A DNA stretch of 64,000 bases from an archaeon GW2011_AR15 (GTDB lineage Archaea; Nanobdellota; Nanobdellia; Woesearchaeales; GW2011-AR15). The position numbers were made by a program, and so were the translations under genes. Each line of letters starts with the position of its first letter. Positions within the stretch are counted from its first letter, which is position 1. This document shows, one piece after another, positions 25,243 to 34,484 of the stretch. The notes beneath the pieces were generated by a model. The model worked only from the letters and a program-made list of their open reading frames with translations, was not told the origin of the DNA and searched no databases. The stretch is from positions 539,308 through 603,307 of the forward strand of contig CP010425.1 in the NCBI GenBank assembly GCA_000830295.1, in the 5' to 3' direction.

Positions 25243-25292
25243 TTATTATTAAAGAGGGGAAAAATAAAGAAAAATTAACTTTTTCCGCCTTT

Positions 25293-25634
25293 CTAGTAAT
25301 CTCTTATTATGGCATCATCAAGCGACCGGATAAGCAGTGGAAGGCTCAGCTCGTGCATTCCGATTATGCTGCCGACAACAGGGACATATCCTTTCGGAAG
25401 GTGCTCATAGAGATTCGGGATTTCTTCCCTCCAGGGGTCCACATAATAATAATGGTTCTGATTGTGGATTATGTCTATGTTGACCATGTACTTATTTCCT
25501 TCCTGATACGGCTCTATGCTTCTCACAATAAAAGCCTCAAAAGGCCCGCTTTCTTTATACCCGACGCCGTAAAGCTCGTTCATCGAGTCCAGCAGTTTAT
25601 GTAATCCCATTTTCATTTCTTCATCAAGTTTCAT
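25293..25634 (-). CDS. Unknown small cytoplasmic protein
   Basis: 113 residues, no signal peptide or membrane helix, no family recognised. It has a helical start (MKLDEEMKMGLHKLLDSMNEL) and a beta-rich middle (YMVNIDIIHNQNHYYYVDPW) with clustered aromatic and His residues. The ATG at 25634 follows a strong Shine-Dalgarno sequence (AAGGAGGA); the longer in-frame start at 25676 lacks one. The 265 bases upstream (25635-25899) hold the leader and promoters of this and the next gene, and I see no other gene in them. Confidence 0.55.
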   Translation of the reverse strand: MKLDEEMKMGLHKLLDSMNELYGVGYKESGPFEAFIVRSIEPYQEGNKYMVNIDIIHNQNHYYYVDPWREEIPNLYEHLPKGYVPVVGSIIGMHELSLPLLIRSLDDAIIRDY

Positions 25635-25899
25635 TTTACATTCCTCCTTGTATAGGTTTATGCAGGCTCCAGACAAATCACACTACAGGTTAAGGGAAAC
25701 TAAGAAACAATGCTGCACTTATGCAGCCGTAGCCGTAGAGAAAACACTTGCAGAATCTGATATTTTTTGATTCCCCATTGGCATTCAATAAGAGAAGCTG
25801 ACGTAATATTTAAACATAATGGCCAATCTATATTACTCTAATTTTATATATAACTTCTTTTTACCACTTAAAAAAAGTAAATCTTATGGAGGAATTAAA

Positions 25900-26307
25900 A
25901 TGAGCAAAACAATTGAATACGTTGTCAAAGGAGAAGGCAGCACAGTAAAGAAAGCTGAAGCAGAGCTTAAAAGAGATCTTTCAGCAGCAATAAAGAAATT
26001 CGGCAAAGAATTTGGAGAGCTTGAACATGTCTCTCTTTACGTTGCAGAAGCAAAAATAAACGGAGAGCCACATAAGGCACACCTAGTGGAAGGGACATTT
26101 GAAGGGCCAAACTATACAACACTCGAATCAAAGATGGAGACAGCATTTAACAGCGAAGGGTATAAGATTGGCAAAATTTCAGTGGCACAGACATACATGG
26201 TTCCGGAGGAGATGTATAATGCAGCAGTAAAGCCAAAATCACCAACAGCATATGCTGCTCCACAAAAGCCAAGCATTACTGATACCATTATAGACATATT
26301 AAAGTAG
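25900..26307 (+). CDS. Unknown small cytoplasmic protein
   Basis: 135 residues. It begins SKTIEYVVKGEGSTVKKAEAELKRDL and ends with a Pro/Ala-rich linker and a short helix (SITDTIIDILK). The alternating beta-alpha pattern suggests a small alpha/beta fold. Family unknown. TATA (TTTATATATAA, about 25845) and a strong SD (GGAGG, eight bases before ATG) indicate high expression. Thirteen bases separate it from the transglutaminase-like gene, a likely two-gene operon. Confidence 0.6.
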   Translation: MSKTIEYVVKGEGSTVKKAEAELKRDLSAAIKKFGKEFGELEHVSLYVAEAKINGEPHKAHLVEGTFEGPNYTTLESKMETAFNSEGYKIGKISVAQTYMVPEEMYNAAVKPKSPTAYAAPQKPSITDTIIDILK

Positions 26308-26320
26308 TAAAGGAAACAAA

Positions 26321-27892
26321 ATGCCCTTTCCCCAGGAAACTGTAGATAAAGCCAGAGCCATAGCTCATGAATATTCCATAAGAGACAAATCTAAGCTTAA
26401 TCAGGCAAAGCGGCTTTTCGACGGGGAATTTCTTCATATTAATTACGGCTTTGAAGATGCCATAAGGCAGGGCAGATGCGGCCATTATCTCCATCAGGTC
26501 CAGAGAGATGCAGACTGCTTTTCCCTGGCAGGCATTAATTATATTATTGCAAAGGAGGCAGGTCTGAAGCCCAGAATATGGTGGGTTACTGAAATGAGGG
26601 ATGTTTTTCAGGAAGATAAATCAGATGACCAGCCGATAAGTGATCATTCTTTTATAACTGTAGAGGCTAAAGGAAAAACATATCTGAATGATCCATTCTA
26701 CAGCACATTTGCAGAAATAAAATTTGAGCCCGGAAGAATAATAATTTTCGGGAAAGACGATCTATACGGGAAAATCATCAGGACAAGGCTCTATAAAACG
26801 ATGAAGGAAATTGGCGAAGAAGAATATGTAGAAATGATGGACAGGCACCAGTCCCCTGAATACGGAAAGGAAGTGCTCAGAGCAGGCCAGGTTGTCCATA
26901 ATTTCGGCAAGAGAGTAGCATTACAGCTGCTGCCTCAGGACGAACTGGCATCAGCAGCCATATATTCTGTTGACACTCCGCTTTATGAGAAGACGCCGAA
27001 TATCGAAGAAGTATATATGTTAAAGGGAGGAGTGCATAAAGACGGAACTTGGAAATACGAAGACGGGGAAGTTGTAACATATTTTGCGAAAAGCGCAGGG
27101 TGGCTGCTTGAGCAGCATCAGCTTAAGCATATGCAGATAGTTCTGCCCTATTCAGCTGTCATGTCATATATTGAAAACCTTAGGCAGGCATCAGAATTCT
27201 CAGGAAGGAGAACTCCCCTCCACCGGCTATACTCAAAAAACAAGCTGCTTTATTTCAGGGAAAGAGGATTTAGTGTTACAGGAGAAATCACAAAAGAAAA
27301 CGGCGTTGATGCCAAAAAACATCAGCAGCTCCTGGAAGAGATTGTCAATAACGGGCTTGTTTCGTTTGGAAGGGAGCCTGAAGAAGCGATGCCCTTCATC
27401 CACCAGTACAGCAGCTATACAGCACAAAACATTGCAGCAATGTGCGAGGCAAACCCGCACGGATTTGTCTATTCTGAGGATATGAGGGACAATTTCATAG
27501 AGCAGAGTCTTGAGCCAACAGGAGCATTGTTTGAGGAAGGGGGGAGGAAAATCTGGGGGGTTATACTGGCCAAGTCAGGCCTGGCATCAGGCCTCAAGGA
27601 AAAGCAGAGAGACCTGATCAGATACAAGTTTAACACCAAAGATAATTTTATTGAAAAATTTGCGGGAGCCCTTAGGGAACGCAGAGACAACATACATGCA
27701 TTTGAGGGAGTAATTGATTTTGCGCTTTTCCAGAGAGACAATCCCATGGGAAAAATTACTGCAACAGGAGAAGAACAGATGCAAACGTACAGGCATATAG
27801 TCCACACAAGAATGATTGACCTCTCAAAAATACTCAGGGTTCTTGAGGTTAGACAGTTTCAGCATGGCCTCAAAAAAATATTGGCTGCATGA
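26321..27892 (+). CDS. Transglutaminase-like cysteine-protease-fold protein
   Basis: 523 residues. The N-terminal region carries a papain/transglutaminase-like triad in the right order and spacing: Cys about 65 in DADCFSLAGINYI, His about 108 in SDHSFITVE, and Asp about 123 in YLNDPFYS. The remaining about 380 residues are unfamiliar, and several aromatic and charged segments suggest a partner- or substrate-binding region. No signal peptide. It meets the lipid reductase gene tail to tail with no base between stops. Possible activities are peptidase, amidase or crosslinking; none can be proven here. Confidence 0.55.
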   Translation: MPFPQETVDKARAIAHEYSIRDKSKLNQAKRLFDGEFLHINYGFEDAIRQGRCGHYLHQVQRDADCFSLAGINYIIAKEAGLKPRIWWVTEMRDVFQEDKSDDQPISDHSFITVEAKGKTYLNDPFYSTFAEIKFEPGRIIIFGKDDLYGKIIRTRLYKTMKEIGEEEYVEMMDRHQSPEYGKEVLRAGQVVHNFGKRVALQLLPQDELASAAIYSVDTPLYEKTPNIEEVYMLKGGVHKDGTWKYEDGEVVTYFAKSAGWLLEQHQLKHMQIVLPYSAVMSYIENLRQASEFSGRRTPLHRLYSKNKLLYFRERGFSVTGEITKENGVDAKKHQQLLEEIVNNGLVSFGREPEEAMPFIHQYSSYTAQNIAAMCEANPHGFVYSEDMRDNFIEQSLEPTGALFEEGGRKIWGVILAKSGLASGLKEKQRDLIRYKFNTKDNFIEKFAGALRERRDNIHAFEGVIDFALFQRDNPMGKITATGEEQMQTYRHIVHTRMIDLSKILRVLEVRQFQHGLKKILAA

Positions 27893-29014
27893 CTATATCA
27901 ACTTTTTTAATTCTCTGAAAGGGAAATACTTTGCATATTTCATAAGTGACGGTCTCGCAGCAATTATTTTTATTATCATGCTGACAATCCTGTCCCTGCT
28001 CTCATCATGCAGTATTTTCTTCATTTTACTGCTGGAGAAAGTCCCTATCAAATCATTCCAGTCTGTTGCAGTGAACCTCTGGTGCATCCTGTGGGCGAGA
28101 AGGTGGACATATAGGTTCAGGAACATCTGTTTTCTCCATTCTTTGTCATAATCCAGTTCTTTGTCAACGCATTCTGCCAGTATAATGGCTGCCTTTAGGC
28201 TCTGGTTTATGCCGCCTCCTGAAGTTGCCTTGACAAAAGTTGCGGCATCCCCTAGGATATATACATTGTCTTTCTGCGCCCTTACTTTTGGGTTGAAGAC
28301 AGGGATTACTCCGGACTGATTCTCTATGGTTCTTTTATTATAGTCTTTTCCTATCTTTTTCATGGCAAATTTTTTGAAAAGTGCCATTGAATTCTTATAG
28401 GATGCCACTCCGATCCTTACAGTTTCTGGGTCAACAGGCACTATCCAGGCATAGCAGCCGATATACGGGTAAAACTCAACAATATTGTTATTTTTCATCT
28501 TCGCCTCTATCTGCGTGCCTATGACAAATTCCCGCCCTTCAAACAGGCCTGCTGCTTTTGCGACTTTGCTTAATGGACCGTCTGCGCCAATCAGGACATC
28601 TGCTTCTGACTCTATTGCTTTGCCCCTGCAAGATATTTCTGAAATTATTTTCTTCCCGTTTTTCCTGAAAGAATTAAAGCTGTGGCTGAGATGGTATTCT
28701 GCCCCTGCACTTTCAGCCATCTTTGCAAGATAGCTGTCAAACTTTTTTCGGCAGACAACATAATTCTTTTTTATTCCTGCATTGACAAATTTTCCGTTCG
28801 GAGAAAATATTTTTGTCCTTTCCACAGTATTCAGCACGAAATCTTTTTTCGGCTCAAATATAGTCAGGAAATAATCACTCAGGATTCCAGTGCACTGCAC
28901 CGGAGGGCCGACAACAGGATTTTTTTCATATACACTCACAGAATGGCCTTTCTTTGCCAGAAGATATGCGGTATAGTTTCCGGCCGGACCAGCGCCTATG
29001 ATATCAATTTTCAT
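27893..29014 (-). CDS. Geranylgeranyl reductase family protein (archaeal lipid saturation)
   Basis: 373 residues. FAD-binding Rossmann motif at the N-terminus (IIGAGPAGNYTAYLLAKKG), QCTGILS loop with the PxxYxWxFP-like segment replaced by PYIGCYAWIVP (about 200), and the second FAD motif VYILGDAATFVKATSGGGI (about 270). These are the landmarks of digeranylgeranylglycerophospholipid reductase, which saturates archaeal ether-lipid chains. Start at 29014 is placed by a TATA box (TATATATAA, about 29038) and family alignment rather than the upstream ATG at 29035. Confidence 0.85.
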   Translation of the reverse strand: MKIDIIGAGPAGNYTAYLLAKKGHSVSVYEKNPVVGPPVQCTGILSDYFLTIFEPKKDFVLNTVERTKIFSPNGKFVNAGIKKNYVVCRKKFDSYLAKMAESAGAEYHLSHSFNSFRKNGKKIISEISCRGKAIESEADVLIGADGPLSKVAKAAGLFEGREFVIGTQIEAKMKNNNIVEFYPYIGCYAWIVPVDPETVRIGVASYKNSMALFKKFAMKKIGKDYNKRTIENQSGVIPVFNPKVRAQKDNVYILGDAATFVKATSGGGINQSLKAAIILAECVDKELDYDKEWRKQMFLNLYVHLLAHRMHQRFTATDWNDLIGTFSSSKMKKILHDESRDRIVSMIIKIIAARPSLMKYAKYFPFRELKKLI

Positions 29015-29064
29015 TCCGGAAATGAAAGCTTCCAATTATATATAACTAGTTTACTACTAATAAA

Positions 29065-29103
29065 TAACTACAAATAGAAAACTTTAAATATTGTTTGTAG
29101 TTA
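29065..29103. promoter_or_regulatory. Inverted-repeat operator around a TATA box
   Basis: TAACTACAAA (29065-29074) and its exact complement TTTGTAGTTA (29094-29103) flank the TATA element TTTAAATA (29083-29090) of the lipoprotein gene at 29141. A further half-site (GTAGTTATTTG, about 29111) follows. A symmetrical site centred on a TATA box is the usual place for an archaeal repressor. The divergent lipid reductase promoter lies just to the left and may also be affected. Confidence 0.5.
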
Positions 29104-29140
29104 CCACGCGGTAGTTATTTGAATAACGAGAGGAATATCC

Positions 29141-29908
29141 ATGGGAAACTTATACAAAACAGCTGCTTCAGTTTTTCTAATAGCGAGTCTTGGCCTGGCA
29201 GGGTGCGTGCGCTCTGCAGGCAGTTCATCTGTACCTACACAAAATTCTCCAACATCAACTATTGGGAATACCCTGACATCAACTCCAACATCAACTTACT
29301 CTCCAACACCAGTTCTAATGCCGACCAGGGTATATGAAGACAGGGGCGTCATCAAAGTGTACAAATGCGATGACCTTAACAGGAACGCAATGTGCGACCC
29401 AGGGGAATACCCATCAGGATACCAGCTTGAGCTTAACGGCCAGCCATTTGTCCTGCCGCCATTTTCAGAAATTGAGGGTATAATACACTCAGCAGGAATG
29501 GACATTCCTTATGTCCAGCAGGGAGGAGTTCTTTACCTATATGTAGAGCCAGGAACATACAACTTCAGAGACCCGATATACGCAGGATGGATCAGGATAT
29601 CTCCGAATGAATTTGAGATGAGAACTGTTACAGACGAAGATGCAAACCTTGAGAGGCTTGTAAACCCGCCAGTTGTTTTTGTCAATATGCAGGTAGGAGC
29701 ATCGGCAACGCCTACACCTACAGTCCCTTATGTGCTGCCAACATATACCCCGACTCCACAGAATACTCCGCAGAAAACACCTCAGAAAACACCAACACCA
29801 CAGCACCCTACAAATACACCGCCTCCTCCGCCTACTAACACCCCTCCGCCTCCACCAGCTACATCAACTCCAATAGACATAGTTTTCCCAACACCTAATG
29901 ATCCGTAA
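29141..29908 (+). CDS. Secreted lipoprotein with Thr/Pro-rich stalk
   Basis: 255 residues. Signal peptide with lipobox LAGC (Cys22), a Thr/Ser/Pro linker (about 30-60), a compact domain with a possible EF-like or cohesin-dockerin-like DLNRNAMCDPGEYP segment (about 78-91), and then a long Thr/Pro repeat tail (about 190-250: TPTPQNTPQKTP-type units) as in heavily glycosylated surface stalks. Under the control of the inverted-repeat promoter. No known family; a surface-exposed role is inferred. Confidence 0.7.
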   Translation: MGNLYKTAASVFLIASLGLAGCVRSAGSSSVPTQNSPTSTIGNTLTSTPTSTYSPTPVLMPTRVYEDRGVIKVYKCDDLNRNAMCDPGEYPSGYQLELNGQPFVLPPFSEIEGIIHSAGMDIPYVQQGGVLYLYVEPGTYNFRDPIYAGWIRISPNEFEMRTVTDEDANLERLVNPPVVFVNMQVGASATPTPTVPYVLPTYTPTPQNTPQKTPQKTPTPQHPTNTPPPPPTNTPPPPPATSTPIDIVFPTPNDP

Positions 29909-29948
29909 GGAGAAAAGTATGAAAATCAAAAAACAATTTTCAAATTTC

Positions 29949-29967
29949 AAAAACACGGGGTGTTTTT
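29949..29967 (+). promoter_or_regulatory. Hairpin covering a possible ribosome-binding site
   Basis: AAAAACAC (29949-29956) pairs perfectly with GTGTTTTT (29960-29967) across a GGG loop. The GGGGTG within it is the only SD-like sequence before the ATG at 29974. It could hide the RBS, or end transcription of the upstream lipoprotein gene. Confidence 0.4.
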
Positions 29968-29973
29968 AAAAAA

Positions 29974-31914
29974 ATGAAAAAGACAACAATGCTGTTTACA
30001 ATCTTTTTGATACTCGCGGCAGCTTTTGCATTTGCAGCATATACAGTCAACTGGACAATAAATGGCAATATGCCATTCCATGCAAGGGCATATCTTTGCC
30101 CGGGCGGTATATGTTCAGAAAGCACAGCAACACTGGTCCAGAACGGTTTCGGCACCAGCTCACTAAAGCTGAATTTCTCAAGCGCAGGCGCTTCAGACAG
30201 GTATGCAATATTCATCTATCCGGAAGATGCATGCCATGTTCCTACAGCAATCCATGTGGATTTTTCAGGATCAGGAAACACAACAAGCAACGTATCATTT
30301 TACAAGCAGGGCAGCACTACTTGCGGCTCCAATGTTAATTTTACAACTGTTTCAGATTCAAGCATAACTCTTGGAGATTCAGTTACTGTTACCTCCCAGC
30401 TCCAGGGAGCATGGGGATTTGCAGACCCTCTGGTTAATTTTACACCTAACGCAATAGCATCATACTACCAGTCAACTGTGGATGTTAATTTCAGCGCCAA
30501 TGGCGCAGTCCTGGATTCAGATCAGATAATTATAGAATGGGAAGACCAGTGGGAAACAGTATCCTACAATTTTACACCCAATGCAACAGGAAACTACACG
30601 CTGAGAATAGCCACAAAGATGGACAATGAATGCAAGTGCAACGGAAGCAATTACAAATATCAGGAAGTAGTAGTTGAGGTTACCCCCTCGGCATGCGTTG
30701 ATGAATGTGTACTGGGCGAATATTGTACAAACAACACCGCCATGGAGTGCGGCAACTTTGACTCAGACTCATGCCTGGAATTGAATATAATTGAAGTCTG
30801 CGGAAACTCAACAACAGACATATCATGTATAGGTGGCAATGTAACAGAAGTATTTACAAATTCAACATGTGTGGTAAGCTCAGGCAATGCTTTTTGCGAT
30901 GATGTTGTAAATACAACAGTAATAGAAAGCTGCGGCCTTGATTTCTGCATAGAATACACCGATAAGGACCCTGAGATACTGGAATATGTCCATGATGAGA
31001 ACACATGCTCGCCCTCAACGCTGATGTGCGTTTATGATCCGGGAGACGTATATGACTTCTGCCTGTCATCTGATATACTTATGCAGGCAGTCTGTGTAGG
31101 GGATGACAATGACTTTGAAGCCTATGACTGCAACAGTCTTGACGGATGCTATCCCTTTGATATACCAGACAGCGGCTCATGCAGCTGCCCTTACGGAGGA
31201 TGCAGCCAGCCATGCCAGGAGCCACAGACAACAGGCATGCTGTACAGGAATTACTCATGCGGCGCAGGAGCATGCTCATATGTGAACCTTTCAATGGTAG
31301 ATTCAGATTCAGATTTTGTAGATGACAGGTGCGATGCCTGCCTGGACGTAGACCACGACGGGGCATGCGACTCAGTGGACAACTGCCCCCTTATAAGCAA
31401 CCCGACACAGGTTGATTCAGACGGGGACGGGCTTGGAAACGCATGCGACGAAGATAAAGACAGTGACGGATATCCTGCAGGACTTGACTGCAATGACTGG
31501 AACGCAGATGTTCACCCCGGAGCTCCGGAAATACCGAATAACGGAAGGGATGATGACTGCAATCCATTTACAGATGACAAGGGAACTGCTGAGCCAAGGC
31601 AGATATTATACATAGACACAATCTATGATGAAACACTTATGCAGCCGGGCAGGGACTTTGTTGTAGTGGTTTCAGTGACAAATACAGGCAAGCACAGGCT
31701 GGAAGATGTCAAGATAGAGGTAAGCATGCCAGGATTCCAGGAAAGGCAGTCTACGCTGCTTGGAGACCTCAGGTCAGCTGAAACAGAATCAAGGCAGTTC
31801 ATTATATCACTGCCTGACAAATTCACCACAGAATATGAATACCTGAGAATAACTGTCAGCAATGATGACTACAGCAGAAAAGTCTACAGGGAGCTTAAGC
31901 TTCCACCCCAATAG
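29974..31914 (+). CDS. Large secreted protein with thrombospondin type-3-like calcium repeats
   Basis: 646 residues. A signal peptide (about 1-22) is followed by beta domains with many Asn-x-Ser/Thr sites, a Cys-rich middle (about 240-430), Asp-rich calcium repeats ([20 protein letters not shown] near 490), a [16 protein letters not shown]...DDDC metal-binding motif (MopE-type) near 508, and a CARDB-like C-terminal domain (about 555-640, [20 protein letters not shown]). No C-terminal anchor is visible. Likely a calcium-stabilised S-layer or adhesin-like protein. It leads a set of three surface-protein genes. Confidence 0.75.
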   Translation: MKKTTMLFTIFLILAAAFAFAAYTVNWTINGNMPFHARAYLCPGGICSESTATLVQNGFGTSSLKLNFSSAGASDRYAIFIYPEDACHVPTAIHVDFSGSGNTTSNVSFYKQGSTTCGSNVNFTTVSDSSITLGDSVTVTSQLQGAWGFADPLVNFTPNAIASYYQSTVDVNFSANGAVLDSDQIIIEWEDQWETVSYNFTPNATGNYTLRIATKMDNECKCNGSNYKYQEVVVEVTPSACVDECVLGEYCTNNTAMECGNFDSDSCLELNIIEVCGNSTTDISCIGGNVTEVFTNSTCVVSSGNAFCDDVVNTTVIESCGLDFCIEYTDKDPEILEYVHDENTCSPSTLMCVYDPGDVYDFCLSSDILMQAVCVGDDNDFEAYDCNSLDGCYPFDIPDSGSCSCPYGGCSQPCQEPQTTGMLYRNYSCGAGACSYVNLSMVDSDSDFVDDRCDACLDVDHDGACDSVDNCPLISNPTQVDSDGDGLGNACDEDKDSDGYPAGLDCNDWNADVHPGAPEIPNNGRDDDCNPFTDDKGTAEPRQILYIDTIYDETLMQPGRDFVVVVSVTNTGKHRLEDVKIEVSMPGFQERQSTLLGDLRSAETESRQFIISLPDKFTTEYEYLRITVSNDDYSRKVYRELKLPPQ

Positions 31915-32054
31915 TCATTTAAGAATGGTTACAAATAGTATTCACTTACAAATGCTAATATAAACGAAAGCTTTAAATATTAGCTCAGAGTCATTCAAAC
32001 TTAGACATCCTGTTATAGGATTGCAAAACAAAAAACTCGAGGAGGAAAGCAAAA

Positions 32055-33389
32055 ATGAAAATAAAAAGCATGATGCTTATAGTAATGACGTTAGTTCTAG
32101 CTATAGTAAGCATGTTCGCAGTAAGTGCTGCTACAAACGACACACCCTGCTGCGGAGATCCGGCAAATACATCAAAACTTGATGTGGCTGAATGCCTGGT
32201 AGAAGTTAACGGCAGAGCTGTATACAATGACGTCACAGTTCTGAAAGCATTCGACAGAGGAGAAGAACTTGAAATTGAAGTGGAGTTCGTATCTCTACAG
32301 GATGCTGAAGATGTTCAGGTAGTTGTCTTTATGACAGGTTATCACAGGGGACACAAATTCACAGACGATGTTTTCGACATGACACCATCATTTGATGTAG
32401 AGGCAAATGTGTCATACAAAAAGACACTTCACTTGAAGCTGCCAGATGATTTCGAGCTTGACACAGGCGACGAGCTTAAGTTGAGGCTGGAAATATCAGA
32501 CAAGTACGCAAGCTCACACATCAGGGAATACAACCTTAAAGTGGAAGCACTTAGGGAAAGTGTCATAATACAGGACATAATCCTAGACCCTGCTGACAGA
32601 GTTCAGGCAGGAAGGGGTCTGTTTGCTGCAGTAAGAGTCAAGAACATGGGAGAAGACACAGAAGAAAGCCTTAGGGTTGAAGTGTCAATGCCGGACCTTG
32701 GCATAAAAGCAACAGAATATATTGATGAGCTTGATTCAGATGAAGCAACAACTTCTGAAGACTTGTTCCTCAGGCTGCCAGCATGCGCTGAGCCAGGAAC
32801 ATACAGTGTTGAGGCAACAGTCACATACGCTGATGGCGATGAGTCTGTTACAGCAGAGACAACAATAGAAGTTGGCGAAGATCCAAGCTGCCCATTATCA
32901 GGCGGTTCAGACAAGACAGTAGTTACTGTCCCTGGAAAACAGGATGTTGTTAAAGGTTCTGCAGGAAGCGTTTACCCAATAATGCTTCAGAACACAGGCG
33001 CAACAGACAGGTCATACGAGCTGTCAGTCTCAGGCCTATCATGGGGAACCTACAGATTCGACCCTGGAGCACTAGTACTGCTTAGGTCAGGAGAAACAAA
33101 AACAGTTTACCTGTACGTAGCAGCAAACGATGATGCACCAGAAGGCGAACAGGTCTTCAAGGTAACAGTTGAAACTTCAGGCGACGAGAAAGAAATTGCT
33201 CTTACAGCAAATGTTGTCGCTGGTGAATCTTCAGGCCTAGGCGGCTTTGGCGATGTCAGGAAAGCCCTGGAAGTCGGAGTTATAGTATTGATAGTACTCC
33301 TGATTGTACTGGGACTTATCATTGGCTTCAACAAGCTTAAGGGAAACGAAGGAGAGCCGGAAGAAGTTTCAGGCCAGACATACTATTAA
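32055..33389 (+). CDS. Anchored surface protein with CARDB-like domains
   Basis: 444 residues. Signal peptide (cleavage after about AVSA, residue 24), two CARDB/Ig-like domains (about 55-165 and 175-275), a NEW1-like alpha-galactosidase-associated domain (about 295-390, IMLQNTGATDRSYELSVSGL), and a C-terminal membrane helix (about 403-425) with a short acidic tail. A strong SD (GGAGG) and a TATA box (CTTTAAATATT, about 31971) that resembles the promoter at 29083 suggest high expression. It probably displays outside and forms part of the envelope with its neighbours. Confidence 0.7.
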   Translation: MKIKSMMLIVMTLVLAIVSMFAVSAATNDTPCCGDPANTSKLDVAECLVEVNGRAVYNDVTVLKAFDRGEELEIEVEFVSLQDAEDVQVVVFMTGYHRGHKFTDDVFDMTPSFDVEANVSYKKTLHLKLPDDFELDTGDELKLRLEISDKYASSHIREYNLKVEALRESVIIQDIILDPADRVQAGRGLFAAVRVKNMGEDTEESLRVEVSMPDLGIKATEYIDELDSDEATTSEDLFLRLPACAEPGTYSVEATVTYADGDESVTAETTIEVGEDPSCPLSGGSDKTVVTVPGKQDVVKGSAGSVYPIMLQNTGATDRSYELSVSGLSWGTYRFDPGALVLLRSGETKTVYLYVAANDDAPEGEQVFKVTVETSGDEKEIALTANVVAGESSGLGGFGDVRKALEVGVIVLIVLLIVLGLIIGFNKLKGNEGEPEEVSGQTYY

Positions 33390-33455
33390 TTTATTTTTTT
33401 TACTTAATTTTATTAATTTATTATTAGCTATTGATACAACAGAGGGGAGAGAGAG

Positions 33456-34484
33456 TTGACAAGCAAAAAACTGCTATTGGTTCTTTTCCTTAGTATAATT
33501 GCTCTTGGTATAGTCAGTGCCCAGTCAGCAGAGCAGAATACCCACGAGTTCGTTGTCAATAAATATTATCCGCCGACAGTTGTAAGGCAGGAGATAGTTG
33601 TAGTAGAAAAGCAGCCTGAAGTGCAGGAGAGAATGCAGGAGATTATAATCACTCCTGATAAATATGAATACACAATTGATTCATGTGATGCAGCACAAAT
33701 ATCCTTTCTATTAACCAACCCAGGCACAGAATCGCACATATACACTTTCAGCGTTGAGGATTTTGTCGGAGAAGCAAGAATTCCCGCTGATTTGACATTA
33801 GGGGGAAAAGATTCACTTACTGTCAATTTTGAGCTGACGCCAAAGTGCGGCTCAAGCGGGGATTTCAATCCAAAGCTTATAGTTGAGACAATCAATGAGA
33901 AAGCAACATTCCCTGTACTGCTGCATGTGAACGAAGTCGACCTTCTGGATGAGGAAGACTGCAGCTTCTATTTCAATGAGACAGTATGCAGATCAGATGC
34001 ATATGTAAAGATACTTCAGGGCTCAACATATGTTGTTGATTTGTCAGCAATCTTCTATGACCCTGACGGGGATAGGCTCAGGTATAGCGTTGAATACAGC
34101 GGAGCAGTTAATAAGGTATGGATATGGGGAAATAAGGCAAGATTAAAGCCAAGGTTTGACTGGTATGGTAAAGAAGAGATTGTATTTGTAGCAAATGACG
34201 GGAAAGGCGGAAGGGCAGAATCAAGGAAAATTTTCCTTCACGTTGTTCCCAATCACAGATCCTACCTGCAGAACTTCCTTGCAGCATATTTTGTTCCATT
34301 GCTTGCATTCCTTGCAATTGTGATTGCAGCAGCCGCGGTGTTCCTTTATGTCAAAAACAGGAGAAAGGAAAGGGAAGAGAAGCAGAGAGAGGAAAAGCTA
34401 AAGCTGAAGGCAGAAAGAGAAGCTGCCAGGGCTGCACGGAAGAGCCAGGCTGCAAAAAAAGCGAACAGAAAGAAGTCTAAATAG
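33456..34484 (+). CDS. Anchored surface protein with cytoplasmic basic tail
   Basis: 342 residues. Signal peptide (KKLLLVLFLSIIALGIVSAQ), a CARDB/NPCBM-like beta domain (about 60-150), a cadherin-like fold (YDPDGDRLRYSVEYSG near 205), a membrane helix (about 272-295), and a highly basic tail of about 45 residues predicted to be helical (KREEKQREEKLKLKAEREAA-like). The start is TTG at 33456 after a GAGGGGAGAGAGAG purine run, the only plausible start before the signal peptide. Its 3' end overlaps the convergent gene by 8 bases. Confidence 0.7.
   Translation: MTSKKLLLVLFLSIIALGIVSAQSAEQNTHEFVVNKYYPPTVVRQEIVVVEKQPEVQERMQEIIITPDKYEYTIDSCDAAQISFLLTNPGTESHIYTFSVEDFVGEARIPADLTLGGKDSLTVNFELTPKCGSSGDFNPKLIVETINEKATFPVLLHVNEVDLLDEEDCSFYFNETVCRSDAYVKILQGSTYVVDLSAIFYDPDGDRLRYSVEYSGAVNKVWIWGNKARLKPRFDWYGKEEIVFVANDGKGGRAESRKIFLHVVPNHRSYLQNFLAAYFVPLLAFLAIVIAAAAVFLYVKNRRKEREEKQREEKLKLKAEREAARAARKSQAAKKANRKKSK

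Noticed and set aside
29119..29337. Alternative small protein starting just before the stalked lipoprotein
   Set aside because: It is out of frame with the signal peptide and lipobox of the gene at 29141 and has no feature of its own.
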